NCBI RefSeq assembly: GCF_009758175.1
Contig: NZ_WRPM01000051.1
Span: forward strand, 52,030 to 116,029
DNA: 64,000 nt
Source: Nesterenkonia alkaliphila
GTDB taxonomy: Bacteria; Actinomycetota; Actinomycetes; Actinomycetales; Micrococcaceae
Direction of reading: 5' to 3'
Positions 27,134-35,562 of this stretch are shown here, piece after piece (position 1 is the stretch's first letter; each line of letters starts with the position of its first letter). The notes below the pieces were generated by a model. The model saw only the letters and a list, made by a program, of their open reading frames with translations, did not search any database and was not told where the DNA came from. Both the position numbers and the translations under genes were made by a program.

Positions 27134-27576
27134 AGGACAAGATATGGACCTGGGTGATGATCGCCCTAGTGGGGATCGTCATGGCCGGGGCGGTGTCCTC
27201 TGCGGTGCGGTTCCTCCGGGTCGACGACGCCGTGGCCCGGCTCCTGGGTGCCGGAACCCTGGTCCTAGTGGCGGTAGGAGTCTGGTTCCTGTGGCATGCG
27301 ATCAGCTTCGGGCTGCGCACCGAGCGGCTAGGCCGGATCCTGGATGCCGAGGGCGGACTGCCGGAGGATACGGTGGAACGCTCACCGGCAGGCCGGCCGA
27401 ACCGCGCCCAGGCCGATGAACAGTTTGCGCGGTTCAAGGCCGAGGCCGAGGCTGCCCCCGAGGACTGGCGGGTCTGGTACCGGCTGGCCTATGCCTACGA
27501 TGTGGCCGGGGACCGGGCGCGGGCCCGGCGCACTATGAAGCGCGCCATCACCATGCACAGAAACGGTACAGAGTAA
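27130..27576 (+). CDS. Small membrane protein with C-terminal TPR-like helices
   Basis: 148 residues: two membrane segments (about 7-25 and 38-58), a soluble Glu/Ala-rich middle, and a C-terminal helix pair (DWRVWYRLAYAYDVAGDRARARRTMKRAI) that reads as one TPR unit. Function unknown; often found behind dapB in Micrococcales as far as I can recall. Overlaps dapB by ATGA. Confidence 0.7.
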   Translation: MKDKIWTWVMIALVGIVMAGAVSSAVRFLRVDDAVARLLGAGTLVLVAVGVWFLWHAISFGLRTERLGRILDAEGGLPEDTVERSPAGRPNRAQADEQFARFKAEAEAAPEDWRVWYRLAYAYDVAGDRARARRTMKRAITMHRNGTE

Positions 27577-27615
27577 CCCAGGCCGAAGTAACCCGGGCTG
27601 AGGTAACCCGGGGCC
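27571..27615. repeat. Three 15-bp units at a gene end
   Basis: GTAACCC recurs at 27573, 27588 and 27603, each followed by a GG/C-rich half, giving three imperfect 15-bp units that include the TAA stop of the preceding gene. Confidence 0.6.
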
Positions 27616-27636
27616 GGCTCAGTCAGCTCAGCCGGC

Positions 27637-28143
27637 TCAGCCCCAGTGGCCGTCGCGGATATCGGCCACCTGGTCGCAGAGGTGCGGCAGCAGCTCCACC
27701 AGGACCTCCATGCCCTCGCGTACTGCCTTGGGCGAGCCGGGCAGGTTGATGATCACGGTCCTGTCCTTGAACCCGGCCACCCCGCGGCTGAGTGCGGCCA
27801 GCGGATTCTTGGTGCGCCCATGGGCTCGGATGGCTTCCACCACCCCGGGGATCTCCTTGTCCAGCATGGGCTTGGTGAACTCGGGGGTGAGATCATCAGG
27901 GGTCAGGCCGGTACCGCCGGAGGTGATGATCACCGCTGGTTCGATCTGCACCAGCAGCTCGGAGAGGGCCGCCAGCACCCCTTCCCCGTCCGGGATGACC
28001 ACCGGGGGCCGGGTCGCGAACCCGATGGTGGCGGCGAACTCGGCGATGATCGGCGCGGATTCGTCCTCACGCTCACCGGTGGCGGCACGGGTGGAAACGA
28101 TCACCGGGGCGATGACGCGAGCCTCAGGGTCATAGTCAGCCAT
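27637..28143 (-). CDS. MogA/MoaB-family molybdopterin protein
   Basis: 168 residues of the molybdenum cofactor adenylyltransferase fold. Signatures: TSGGTGLTPDDLTPEFTKPMLDKEIPGVVEAIRAHG and INLPGSPKAVREGMEVL. It activates molybdopterin as the AMP ester if MogA-like; some MoaB proteins lack that role. No other moa or moe gene is in the window. TAGAGT ends 6 nt before ATG 28143. Confidence 0.9.
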   Translation of the reverse strand: MADYDPEARVIAPVIVSTRAATGEREDESAPIIAEFAATIGFATRPPVVIPDGEGVLAALSELLVQIEPAVIITSGGTGLTPDDLTPEFTKPMLDKEIPGVVEAIRAHGRTKNPLAALSRGVAGFKDRTVIINLPGSPKAVREGMEVLVELLPHLCDQVADIRDGHWG

Positions 28144-28149
28144 GGGCCT

Positions 28150-28155
28150 ACTCTA
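28150..28155 (-). promoter_or_regulatory. -10 hexamer of the MoaB-like gene (leaderless type)
   Basis: TAGAGT on the minus strand, 6 nt before ATG 28143. Confidence 0.5.
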
Positions 28156-28180
28156 CGCCTGTACCCTCTCCGCGCCGGTG

Positions 28181-29737
28181 CTACCAGGTGTAGTGCCCGG
28201 TGTTGGACATCTCGAAGCCGAAGACCTCCACCGTGTTGAAACAGGTCAGCCGGTCGCTGAGTTCCTGGCAGACCAGGAACCCGTCGGTGGCGGCGTCGTT
28301 CTCTGAGAGGCTCTGTTCGCGTTCGCCGGGCTCCAGGTGGGCCCCGCAGTCGACCTCCACGCCCTCTACTGTCATCCGGTAGGTGGCTCCCTCATCACAG
28401 GGCTCAACAGTGGTGCTGTAGACGGTGCAGGTGACTCCATCAGAGAATTCGCACTCCACATTGCCGCCCTGGGCGGTGAAGGAGCTGACCTCCTCGGCTC
28501 CGCGCAGATCGTTGATGCCGCGGGTCACCCAGTCGGTGCCTACGGTGCTCAGCGCTTCACCCTGGCCCTCCTCGGGGGCCTGCGGCCCGCTGCGCGCGGA
28601 CTCGAAGATGGCGGCGGCCGCTGTGGGTGAGCACTGCGACTGGATGGATTCGAAGGTGGACTCCAGCAGGGCGGCGTCGTCATCACCGGGGAAATCCTGC
28701 TCGGAGCCGGCGGCAGAGAGGAAAGCGGCGACCACGCCGGCATCCTCACCGGTTTCGCAGCTCGGGTTCTCACCAAGCTCCTCCACTGCGGTGCGGGCCT
28801 GGGCCAGGGCCTCCTCGTCGACGGCGGGGCTCTCCTGGTCCTCTCCGGGCTCCTCACCCTCTGCTGGGTCAGCCTCCTCCGGTTCCTCCTCCTCTGCCTC
28901 ATCCTCGGCAGGAGCCTGGGTGGGCTGGGGTTCGGGGGTGTCATCCGCGGCGGGCTGCTCGTCATCGCCGCCCAGCAGCAGCACCAGCAGCCCGATCACG
29001 GCACCCACCCCGATCAAGCCCAGCAGCACAGCCGCGATCGGCAGCAGCGGCAGCTCCCGCTTGGGGCGGGCTTCCTGGTGGGCTCCCGGCGTTTCCCCGT
29101 AATATCCTTCCGGGACCTCCGCCGCGGCTTCCATCTGGGCAGGTGCTGGTTCCGGCTCAACAGCTGGTTCAACAACTGGCTCAACAGCGGCGAGCACCTC
29201 ATGCGGCTCATAGGCGCCCTCCAGTGCGGCCAGCTCGGCCTCGGCATGATCCTGCTGTTCGCCCTCAGGAATCCCAGCCGATTCCGGATCAGCCGGTTCT
29301 CCCTCCGGCTCCGGATCATCCGGATCCACCGAGTGTTCCTCCCGGTGGTCCATCACCGGCTCAGGGGCACTGGGCTCTACAGTCTCAGGGGCGCTGGGCT
29401 CTGCAGTCTCCGGGGTCCCGGGGGTGGGGGCCTGCTCAGCTTCTGTGATCGCGTATGCGCCGGGGGCGGTATCCCACATACCGGCCATGGGGTGGGGATC
29501 CGGCGGGGGCTCTGCCACTCCCCCAGCCACTCCCCCAGCGGCCTCGCGCTGGGCGATGGCAGCATCGATCTCGGGATCCCCCAGGGATCCCAGGGCATCC
29601 ACGAGCTCCTGGTAGGTGCCGGGGTTGGCCGCGACCACAGCACGCAGCTCAGGATGATTCTCGGCAATCCAATGCAGCACATCCCAGTCGGTGTGCGGGT
29701 TGGCAGCGAGAGCTTCGAGATCGTCAGAGTCGGTCAT
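28181..29737 (-). CDS. Variant leucine-rich-repeat membrane protein
   Basis: 518 residues. Residues about 5-65 (LEALAANPHTDWDVLHWIAENHPELRAVVAANPGTY) match the short variant LRR domain seen at the N-terminus of many actinobacterial membrane proteins. Then a long Pro/Glu-rich linker, one membrane helix at about 233-258 (LPLLPIAAVLLGLIGVGAVIG), a second very acidic linker, and an extracellular domain with six Cys (for example PSCETGED, QSQCSP, NVECEF, CTVYSTT). Very acidic overall. Function unknown. A TATGCT hexamer ends 9 nt before the ATG. Confidence 0.75.
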   Translation of the reverse strand: MTDSDDLEALAANPHTDWDVLHWIAENHPELRAVVAANPGTYQELVDALGSLGDPEIDAAIAQREAAGGVAGGVAEPPPDPHPMAGMWDTAPGAYAITEAEQAPTPGTPETAEPSAPETVEPSAPEPVMDHREEHSVDPDDPEPEGEPADPESAGIPEGEQQDHAEAELAALEGAYEPHEVLAAVEPVVEPAVEPEPAPAQMEAAAEVPEGYYGETPGAHQEARPKRELPLLPIAAVLLGLIGVGAVIGLLVLLLGGDDEQPAADDTPEPQPTQAPAEDEAEEEEPEEADPAEGEEPGEDQESPAVDEEALAQARTAVEELGENPSCETGEDAGVVAAFLSAAGSEQDFPGDDDAALLESTFESIQSQCSPTAAAAIFESARSGPQAPEEGQGEALSTVGTDWVTRGINDLRGAEEVSSFTAQGGNVECEFSDGVTCTVYSTTVEPCDEGATYRMTVEGVEVDCGAHLEPGEREQSLSENDAATDGFLVCQELSDRLTCFNTVEVFGFEMSNTGHYTW

Positions 29738-29832
29738 GGTCGTCCCAGCATAAGTTGAGCCCTGGTACAGCGCACAATCAGCTGCCAGCCCATGACGAGT
29801 CCCGCTCAGGGGCTCTCAGGCTGAAACGGAGC

Positions 29833-30915
29833 TCAATTATTTGCCGCGAATTCGCCGAAAGTGCCGTCCCGCATCGCCTGGCCTGCCTCGGCAAAGGCAT
29901 CGAAGTCAGCCACCACGATCGATTCGGAGCCGGCGGTGCCCACTCCGAGGTTAGGCAGGGTGAACATCTCGATGTCTCCGCCGCGCACATCGCGCAGTGA
30001 CCACGTCACATCAGCCACGTAGCCGGCCTCTGCCAGTTGGGAGTCCACTGCCATATGCGGGGCGAAGGAGGAGACCATCTCATGGACCCGGGCCGGGTTG
30101 GTCAGCGTGGCAGGCGTGAGCACCTCGTTGAGCACTCCGCTCATGAAGGCCTGCTGGTTGCGCACCCGGGAGTAGTCCCCATCGGAGAAGGAGCGGCGTT
30201 CGCGCACAAAGCTCATCGCCTGGGCGGAGTCCATATGCTGCTCCCCGGCCACAAACTGGTAGCCGTCCCGGGAGGTGAAGGAGACTGGCGAGTTCACGGT
30301 GACCCCGCCCATGGCGGAGACCAGGTTCTGGAAGCCCACCATGTCTACGGTGGCCACATGGTCGATGGGCACTCCCACCAAGTTCTCCATCGTCGCAACT
30401 GCCACCGATGGCCCCTCCCCCAAAGAGAGCGAGGCGTTGATCTTGGCCTCACCGTGCCCGGGGATGGGCACCCAGGTATCTCGCATGATGGACATCAGGT
30501 AGATGGCGTCCCGGTCATGCGGGATATGCATCCACATGATGGTGTCGGCGCGGCCGGAGTTGGGCAGCCAGGGCACATTCTCGAATTCGCCGGAGCCGCC
30601 GCCGGAGTCAGAGCCGATCAGCAGGATGTTGAGCTGCTCATCCTCGACCTCTTCGCCGGTCTCCTCATCGTCAATGGTGGTCTCATCGGGCCGCTCGGCT
30701 GTCCCGGGGAAGGTGTGCTCCTCGTCGATGACGTTGACGGCCTCCTCATAGGCTCCGCGCAACGAATTCAGGTACAGGGCGGCAGCGGCCACCCCGCCGA
30801 TCAGCAGCACCAAGGCACCGCAGAGCACCCCGATGGCAACCCTCTTACCCCGCCGATTCTTATGCTCCGGCTCGGTGTCAGTATCCTCAGCCTGGTCGAA
30901 CAGATCCTCGCTCAC
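29833..30915 (-). CDS. LytR-CpsA-Psr (LCP) family phosphotransferase
   Basis: LCP enzymes move lipid-linked glycopolymers onto peptidoglycan (or arabinogalactan). One N-terminal membrane helix (VAIGVLCGALVLLIGGVAAAAL), then the LCP domain: SGRADTIMWMHI, LMSIMRDTWVPIPG, KINASLSLG, VDMVGFQNLVSAMGGV, and RERRSFSDGDYSRVRNQQ, including the Arg and Asp residues that hold the polyprenyl pyrophosphate. I start at GTG 30915 (VSEDLFDQ), 8 nt after TACCCT; an ATG 39 bases earlier has no supporting signal. It probably attaches the polymer made by the genes that follow at 31000-60000. Confidence 0.92.
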   Translation of the reverse strand: MSEDLFDQAEDTDTEPEHKNRRGKRVAIGVLCGALVLLIGGVAAAALYLNSLRGAYEEAVNVIDEEHTFPGTAERPDETTIDDEETGEEVEDEQLNILLIGSDSGGGSGEFENVPWLPNSGRADTIMWMHIPHDRDAIYLMSIMRDTWVPIPGHGEAKINASLSLGEGPSVAVATMENLVGVPIDHVATVDMVGFQNLVSAMGGVTVNSPVSFTSRDGYQFVAGEQHMDSAQAMSFVRERRSFSDGDYSRVRNQQAFMSGVLNEVLTPATLTNPARVHEMVSSFAPHMAVDSQLAEAGYVADVTWSLRDVRGGDIEMFTLPNLGVGTAGSESIVVADFDAFAEAGQAMRDGTFGEFAANN

Positions 30916-30923
30916 AGGACACC

Positions 30924-30929
30924 AGGGTA
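30924..30929 (-). promoter_or_regulatory. -10 hexamer of the LCP gene
   Basis: TACCCT on the minus strand ends 8 nt before GTG 30915. Confidence 0.4.
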
Positions 30930-31051
30930 CGGGATGGCTGCACGCCCTTCTCATAGGGGTACGTTAGGGTTTCCATGGTATTTGCACATGTCGATCATGC
31001 CGGAAGGATCTGGGGGACCTGGAAAAACGCATCCTCACCACTCCGCTGGGC

Positions 31052-32212
31052 GTGATGATCGCCGGGGCGCGGGGCGTCTATGCCTTGCTGAAGCTGTTGC
31101 CGGTGCAGCGCAAGGTGGTGCTGATCACCCGTGAGCCCAAGCAGATCACGGTGGACTTTGCCCTGCTCAAACAGGCGATCCAACGCAAGCACCCGGATCA
31201 CCGGATCGTGGTGATCAAGCACAAGAAGCTCTCCTCCAGCTATATCCCCAAGGCCTTCCGCGAGATGTACCATCTGGCCACCTGCGCGGGCTGCCTGGTG
31301 GACGGCTACATCATTCCCGTGAGCATCCTCAACCACCGCAAGGATCTGCGGATCGGCCAGATCTGGCACGCCCTGGGGGCGATCAAGAAGTTCGGGCACC
31401 TGGCCTCCGGGACCAGGGAGGGCCCGAACCCTCGGGTGGCGGCCACGATGCGTATGCACCAGAACTACAGCTTTGTCTGCGCCTCCGGGCAGGTTCCAGC
31501 CTCCATCTACACCGCAGCCTTCGGCATTCCGGCCGAGAAGATCCAGCCGCTGGGGATGCCACGGATCGACTACCTGCTGGATGCTGAAACGATGCGCGCC
31601 CGGCGCACAGAAATCCTAGACCGCTACCCCCAGCTGCGCAGGCCTGAGGACCAGCGGGGCCGCACAGTGCTCTACATTCCCACCTTCCGGCGCGGCAAGC
31701 ACATCCCCTATACCCAGCTGGCTGCAGCGTTCCCAGATCACGACGACGCGCCCAACACTCTGGTGCTGCTGCCCCATCCGCAGGACAAGTCCCCCCTGCC
31801 GGAGGGTGGAAACACCATTATCGGCAGTGAATTCGGTGTTCTTGACTGGCTGTCAGTGGCCGATGCGGTGATTACCGATTACTCAGCCGTGACCTATGAG
31901 GCCGCTCTGCGGGACGTACCCCTGGTGTTCTGGCCCTATGACATCAAGGACTACACCAAGGCCCGCGGCCTGGCGGTGGACTATGAGGCTGAAGTCCCCG
32001 GCCCGATCGTGACTTCCGCCACTGAGGCGGTGGAGACCGCACTGAAACTGCGTAACCCGGACTACCGCGAGTTCCGCTCCAAGCACCTGAACTACGTCAC
32101 TGACCGGGATGGTGCGCTGCCGGAGGATCCCCCAGCCTGTGCCGACCGAATTGTTGAAGCCCTCAACCTGGAACCTGAGCATAAGCCCACACCATCCTCT
32201 ACCCCAGCTTGA
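31052..32212 (+). CDS. CDP-glycerol glycerophosphotransferase family protein
   Basis: Teichoic-acid primase/polymerase family (TagB/TagF). 386 residues of the GT-B fold: IGQIWHALGAIKKFG with the catalytic His, LYIPTFRRG, LLPHPQ, and ITDYSAVTYEAALRDVPLVFWPYD. Smaller than TagF polymerases, closer to TagB-type or single-domain enzymes. Adjacent tagD-like genes would supply CDP-glycerol. The GTG/ATG at 31052/31055 lacks a ribosome site; the frame stays open upstream and a CTG at 31019 behind GGGGGA could add EKRILTTPLG. Confidence 0.85.
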   Translation: MMIAGARGVYALLKLLPVQRKVVLITREPKQITVDFALLKQAIQRKHPDHRIVVIKHKKLSSSYIPKAFREMYHLATCAGCLVDGYIIPVSILNHRKDLRIGQIWHALGAIKKFGHLASGTREGPNPRVAATMRMHQNYSFVCASGQVPASIYTAAFGIPAEKIQPLGMPRIDYLLDAETMRARRTEILDRYPQLRRPEDQRGRTVLYIPTFRRGKHIPYTQLAAAFPDHDDAPNTLVLLPHPQDKSPLPEGGNTIIGSEFGVLDWLSVADAVITDYSAVTYEAALRDVPLVFWPYDIKDYTKARGLAVDYEAEVPGPIVTSATEAVETALKLRNPDYREFRSKHLNYVTDRDGALPEDPPACADRIVEALNLEPEHKPTPSSTPA

Positions 32213-32317
32213 AACCTTCCCTTTTCATGACATTGCTATCATGCGGCAATAGTTGCAAATGTCATCGATATTGCCGGTGCGGTGCCGGGCACAACCGGGG
32301 GACGGTGTGAGGACCTT

Positions 32318-32805
32318 ATGAAGCGAGTTCTGACCTACGGAACATTCGACCTGCTCCACTGGGGCCATATTCGCCTGCTTAAGCGCGCCAAGGCCCTGGG
32401 CGACTACCTTATTGTCGGTGCCAGCACTGATGACTTCGCCGTGGAGCACAAGCAGGTCCGCGCCCCCTACCACCAATACGCCACCCGTTGCGACATGCTG
32501 GAGGCGGTGCGTTATGTGGACCTGGTGATCGAGGAGTCCAGCTGGGAGCAGAAGATCGATGACATCCGCCGCTACCATGTGGACACTGTAGTCATGGGTT
32601 CGGACTGGGAAGGGTCTTCCAGTTCGAGTACCTCCAGGACTATTGTGAGCTGGTCTATCTGCCGCGCACTGAGGGGATCTCCACCTCCAAGATCCGGCGT
32701 GATCTGCTCTCGGATGCCGTGGGGCTGCCCGCCCGGCGCAAACGTACTGTGCGTGAACCCGCCGTGGTGACCACTAAGCTCACTGCCCTGCCCCGCTCCG
32801 CCTGA
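32318..32805 (+). pseudogene. Glycerol-3-phosphate cytidylyltransferase-like gene, frameshifted
   Basis: Starts as a tagD homologue (MKRVLTYGTFDLLHWGHIRL) with the HxGH nucleotidyltransferase motif LLHWGHI and runs to VVMGSDWEG. There, at about 32615, the frame breaks: the ORF goes on as Ser-rich nonsense (SSSSSTSRT), while the frame shifted by one base reads FQFEYLQDYCELVYLPRTEG...ISTSKIRRDLL and ends at TGA 32803. Alignment with the intact copy 500 bp downstream shows one missing base. Its own ribosome site GAGG precedes ATG 32318. Real decay, a sequencing slip, or programmed frameshifting cannot be told apart here. Confidence 0.8.
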
Positions 32806-32850
32806 GCGGCGACAGCCGGACAGTCAGTACGACGCCGCCCCGCCCACCTT

Positions 32851-33294
32851 ATGAAGCGCATCCTCACCTACGGCACCTTCGACCTTCTGCACTGGGGGCA
32901 TATCCGACTGCTGAAGCGGGCCAGGGCACTTGGTGACTATCTCGTCGTCGGGCTCTCCACTGACGAGTTCAATGAAGCCAAACCCGGCAAGCAGCCCAGC
33001 TATCACCCCTATGAGCTGCGCAAGATGATGCTGGAAGCCATCAAGTATGTGGACCTGGTGATTCCGGAGACCAGCTGGGAGCAGAAGCGCCTGGATGTGG
33101 CTCAGCATGAAATCAACACCGTGGTGATGGGCTCGGACTGGGAAGGGTCCCCGCGGTTTGAGTACCTGCGGGAACACTGCGAGGTGGTCTACCTGCCGCG
33201 CACCGAGGGAACCTCCACCTCCGAGATCCGCCGCGATCTGCTCTTTGAGGCCATCCAGTATAAGGAGCAGGAAGAGCGCCGGGATCACTATTGA
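32851..33294 (+). CDS. tagD: Glycerol-3-phosphate cytidylyltransferase (TagD-like)
   Basis: Makes CDP-glycerol from CTP and glycerol 3-phosphate. 147 residues; nucleotidyltransferase signatures TYGTFDLLHWGHIRLLKRA (HxGH at the active site), ELRKMMLEAIKYVD, VVMGSDWEG, and RTEGTSTSEIRRDL (the RTxGxSTTxI motif). It is about 60 per cent identical to the frameshifted copy upstream, so the two are a tandem duplication. No clear ribosome site; probably read through from the upstream genes. Confidence 0.9.
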   Translation: MKRILTYGTFDLLHWGHIRLLKRARALGDYLVVGLSTDEFNEAKPGKQPSYHPYELRKMMLEAIKYVDLVIPETSWEQKRLDVAQHEINTVVMGSDWEGSPRFEYLREHCEVVYLPRTEGTSTSEIRRDLLFEAIQYKEQEERRDHY

Positions 33295-33405
33295 GTTGTC
33301 AAGCGCCTTGCCCGTGCCTGCCGCAGCAGGGGGCTGAGGTCGACTGGGGCAACCTGCCCGGCACCCCGTTGGAACCAGGTGTTCAGGCATCAGGGGTGCT
33401 GAGGG

Positions 33406-34968
33406 TCAGGGTGCTCCACCTGGGTTCGCCCGGGGCGGGTCGGCTCCGGTGGTGGCCCAGTCTGGTGGGGGATCTGGTGAGGCCCGCTGTGGCGGATCGT
33501 TGCCTGGGAGGTGCCCGTGGGATTTGATCTCGTGATGGTGGTGGCAGAGCACCTGAGAGTTCTGCGCATCGGTGGCTCCACCTGTCTCGTGAGAGATGAT
33601 GTGGTCGACCTCTGACCGGGTGGCAGGTTCAGTGCATCCGTAGGCCTGGCATTGCCCGGCTCGGATCTGGACTGCGGTGCGCAGGTTTCCCGTCACGAAC
33701 CGGGCCGAGGACTTCGCCTCCAGGAGGTTCGGCCGAGCATTCAGCTGCTGAATCAGTGCCTCACGAGCCAGCTCACCGGTTGCACAGAGGCCGTCAAGAG
33801 GGTTGGTCTTACCGATCTTGACGATCTTCTCTCGGTTTTCAACACCATCGGTTCCGGTGGTGGTGCCAGTGAGGTAGTAAGTGTTGTCTGCGGTTGGGTC
33901 ATTAGCTATGCGGCGAGCTTCAGATGCAGGCAGGGTGAATGCCCCGTCGCTGCTGACGGCCGGAGCCTGGGAATCGCCGGTGAGGGTCTCCAGGGGAACG
34001 GTGATGTTGATGGCAGCTGCGGTGGGGCGGCGGCTGGGACTACCCACTGCAGTCCCGCTCTTTTCGGCACCCTCGGCATTCCCACCCGCGGCACCGCGGT
34101 CGATCCATGCGGTGAGCACATCGGCCGTTCGGTTGTATCGGGTGGTGTCCTCGGGTTTCCCGGTCTCGGGGTGGGCCTGCCGGCGCGGCATGCCTGCGGC
34201 TGCGGCATCCACTTCCTGATAGATCCGGGTAGCGGTCAGAGTGGGCAAAACCGCGCGCAGGGTAGACATACCGTTGCTGTGGTGAGTCAGGGAGACCCCG
34301 CGGGAGCTGCGGGCCCGCTCATAGCGGCGCTGGTCGCCCGAGGGGTCTGCCGCAGCCACGTGGTGGTGGATCTGCTCTTTGAGAATCCGCTCATTCTGGG
34401 ATGGGGCTACAGCGGCAAACTGCGCATCCAGTGCGGCCGTGAGCTCCTGCTGATCCTCCGGCCGGCCGGAGTTGGTTTCAATCAGGTCTGCGGCGCCGGA
34501 GACCAGCACCTTCAGCCGGGAGAGATCGATCTCTCCCCGGCAGAACTGGTCCCACAGCTGGGGCAGCCACTGCCGTGCGGTGGCGGCAGTACCAAGCATG
34601 CTCGCGATATGGCGTTCAGGAACCCCCAAGAGGACACCCGCCTGATGGTGGGCCGCCTTCGCCGCTGCCCGGCCCGTGAAATTATCAACTCTCTCCCGGC
34701 TCTGCGTTGCTTCAGTGACCTTCCGGTCCCGGTAGTCCAGCAGCTCCGTAATCTTGCGGGCTTCAGCCACCCGAGCGGTGACTTCAGCCTCCCAAACCGC
34801 TGCGAGCTCTGGCTCCTCGGTCAGGTGCGCGTACTCCGCAGGCAGGGCCGGGGCAGGTGAGCTGCGGCCCTGCCAGTCATTCTGGAACTCAGCAGAGACT
34901 CCCCCGCCCCCGGTTGCGCCGGCAACAGCGGGCTCCCGGATCAGCGTCAGTGCTGGGTTCGTATCCAT
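33406..34968 (-). CDS. HNH endonuclease with DUF222 (13E12-repeat family)
   Basis: 520 residues. The N-terminal two thirds are the all-helical DUF222 region (RVAEARKITELLDYRDRKVTEATQSRERV, WDQFCRGEIDLSRLKVLV). The C-terminus has an HNH nuclease: CQAYGCTEPATRSEVDHIISHETGG...LCHHHHEIKSHG, with Cys pairs for zinc. These multi-copy actinobacterial genes resemble the mycobacterial 13E12 repeats, which contain phage attachment sites; the biological role is not settled. TAGGAT ends 6 nt before ATG 34968. Convergent with tagD. Confidence 0.9.
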   Translation of the reverse strand: MDTNPALTLIREPAVAGATGGGGVSAEFQNDWQGRSSPAPALPAEYAHLTEEPELAAVWEAEVTARVAEARKITELLDYRDRKVTEATQSRERVDNFTGRAAAKAAHHQAGVLLGVPERHIASMLGTAATARQWLPQLWDQFCRGEIDLSRLKVLVSGAADLIETNSGRPEDQQELTAALDAQFAAVAPSQNERILKEQIHHHVAAADPSGDQRRYERARSSRGVSLTHHSNGMSTLRAVLPTLTATRIYQEVDAAAAGMPRRQAHPETGKPEDTTRYNRTADVLTAWIDRGAAGGNAEGAEKSGTAVGSPSRRPTAAAINITVPLETLTGDSQAPAVSSDGAFTLPASEARRIANDPTADNTYYLTGTTTGTDGVENREKIVKIGKTNPLDGLCATGELAREALIQQLNARPNLLEAKSSARFVTGNLRTAVQIRAGQCQAYGCTEPATRSEVDHIISHETGGATDAQNSQVLCHHHHEIKSHGHLPGNDPPQRASPDPPPDWATTGADPPRANPGGAP

Positions 34969-34974
34969 GTTCCA

Positions 34975-34980
34975 ATCCTA
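34975..34980 (-). promoter_or_regulatory. -10 hexamer of the HNH/DUF222 gene (leaderless type)
   Basis: TAGGAT on the minus strand, 6 nt before ATG 34968. Confidence 0.5.
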
Positions 34981-35059
34981 CAGCAATGTGATACGCATCA
35001 CAAGTGGTTTCGTTATATTTGTTCGATGTAGAGGCTCGGATGATATTGTTCGTGTCATT

Positions 35060-35560
35060 TTGAACTCTCAGAAACAATAGACCGAGGGCGGGGCCTGGAG
35101 TCGGGGACCAGTGGCAGGGGTCAGAGCCCCGAGGCGGAAACCAAGTGCAGAGAGGCCCGAGGCACATGCCACGAGGACGGGCTGCAGCCGAGGAACAGAC
35201 ACGCAGGTCAGAGCTCCCGGGCAGAAGCCAAAGGCGGGCTGGAGTCGGGAACCAGGCACAGAGGTCCGGGCCTCGTGGCAGGAACCACGAGGGCGGAGTC
35301 TGGAGTCGGGGACCGGTGGCAGGGGCAGAGCCCCGGGGCTGAAGGCAAGAGGACACAGCCCCGAGGCGGAACCTAGAGGCACGGTCCAGAGCCTGGAGGT
35401 AGAAACCAGAGGTCAGAGACTCGAGTCAGAGGCTCCGCGGCCAAAGCCAGACGGCAGATCGCGGGGCCACGGACAACAGTAAGCGATCCGAGCGCGAAGC
35501 CAGGGAGCAAAGCGAAGAAGACGCCACCCCGAGGCACAAGCCCAGAACCCGAGAACCCAG
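35060..35560. repeat. Purine-rich degenerate minisatellite-like array
   Basis: The only stretch over 300 bp without a gene. The plus strand is strongly purine-biased and made of roughly a dozen imperfect units of about 25-32 bp, with a core like CAGAGCCCCGAGGCGGAA followed by ACCA. Examples end in GGCGGAAACCA, GGCAGAAGCCA, GGCAGGAACCA, GGTAGAAACCA. A longer block (GGAGTCGGGGACC then GTGGCAGGGG) recurs at about 35096 and 35302. Units vary in length and break every frame, so it is not coding. It decays toward the end of the 35563 gene. Confidence 0.7.
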
Positions 35561-35562
35561 CG

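Noticed and set aside
35068..35382. ORFs in the purine-rich array that seem to show protein repeats
   Set aside because: The repeats move between frames and no unit stays open; DNA repetition explains them.
35060..35560. CRISPR array
   Set aside because: No constant repeat with unique spacers of even length; all segments resemble each other, and no cas gene is near.
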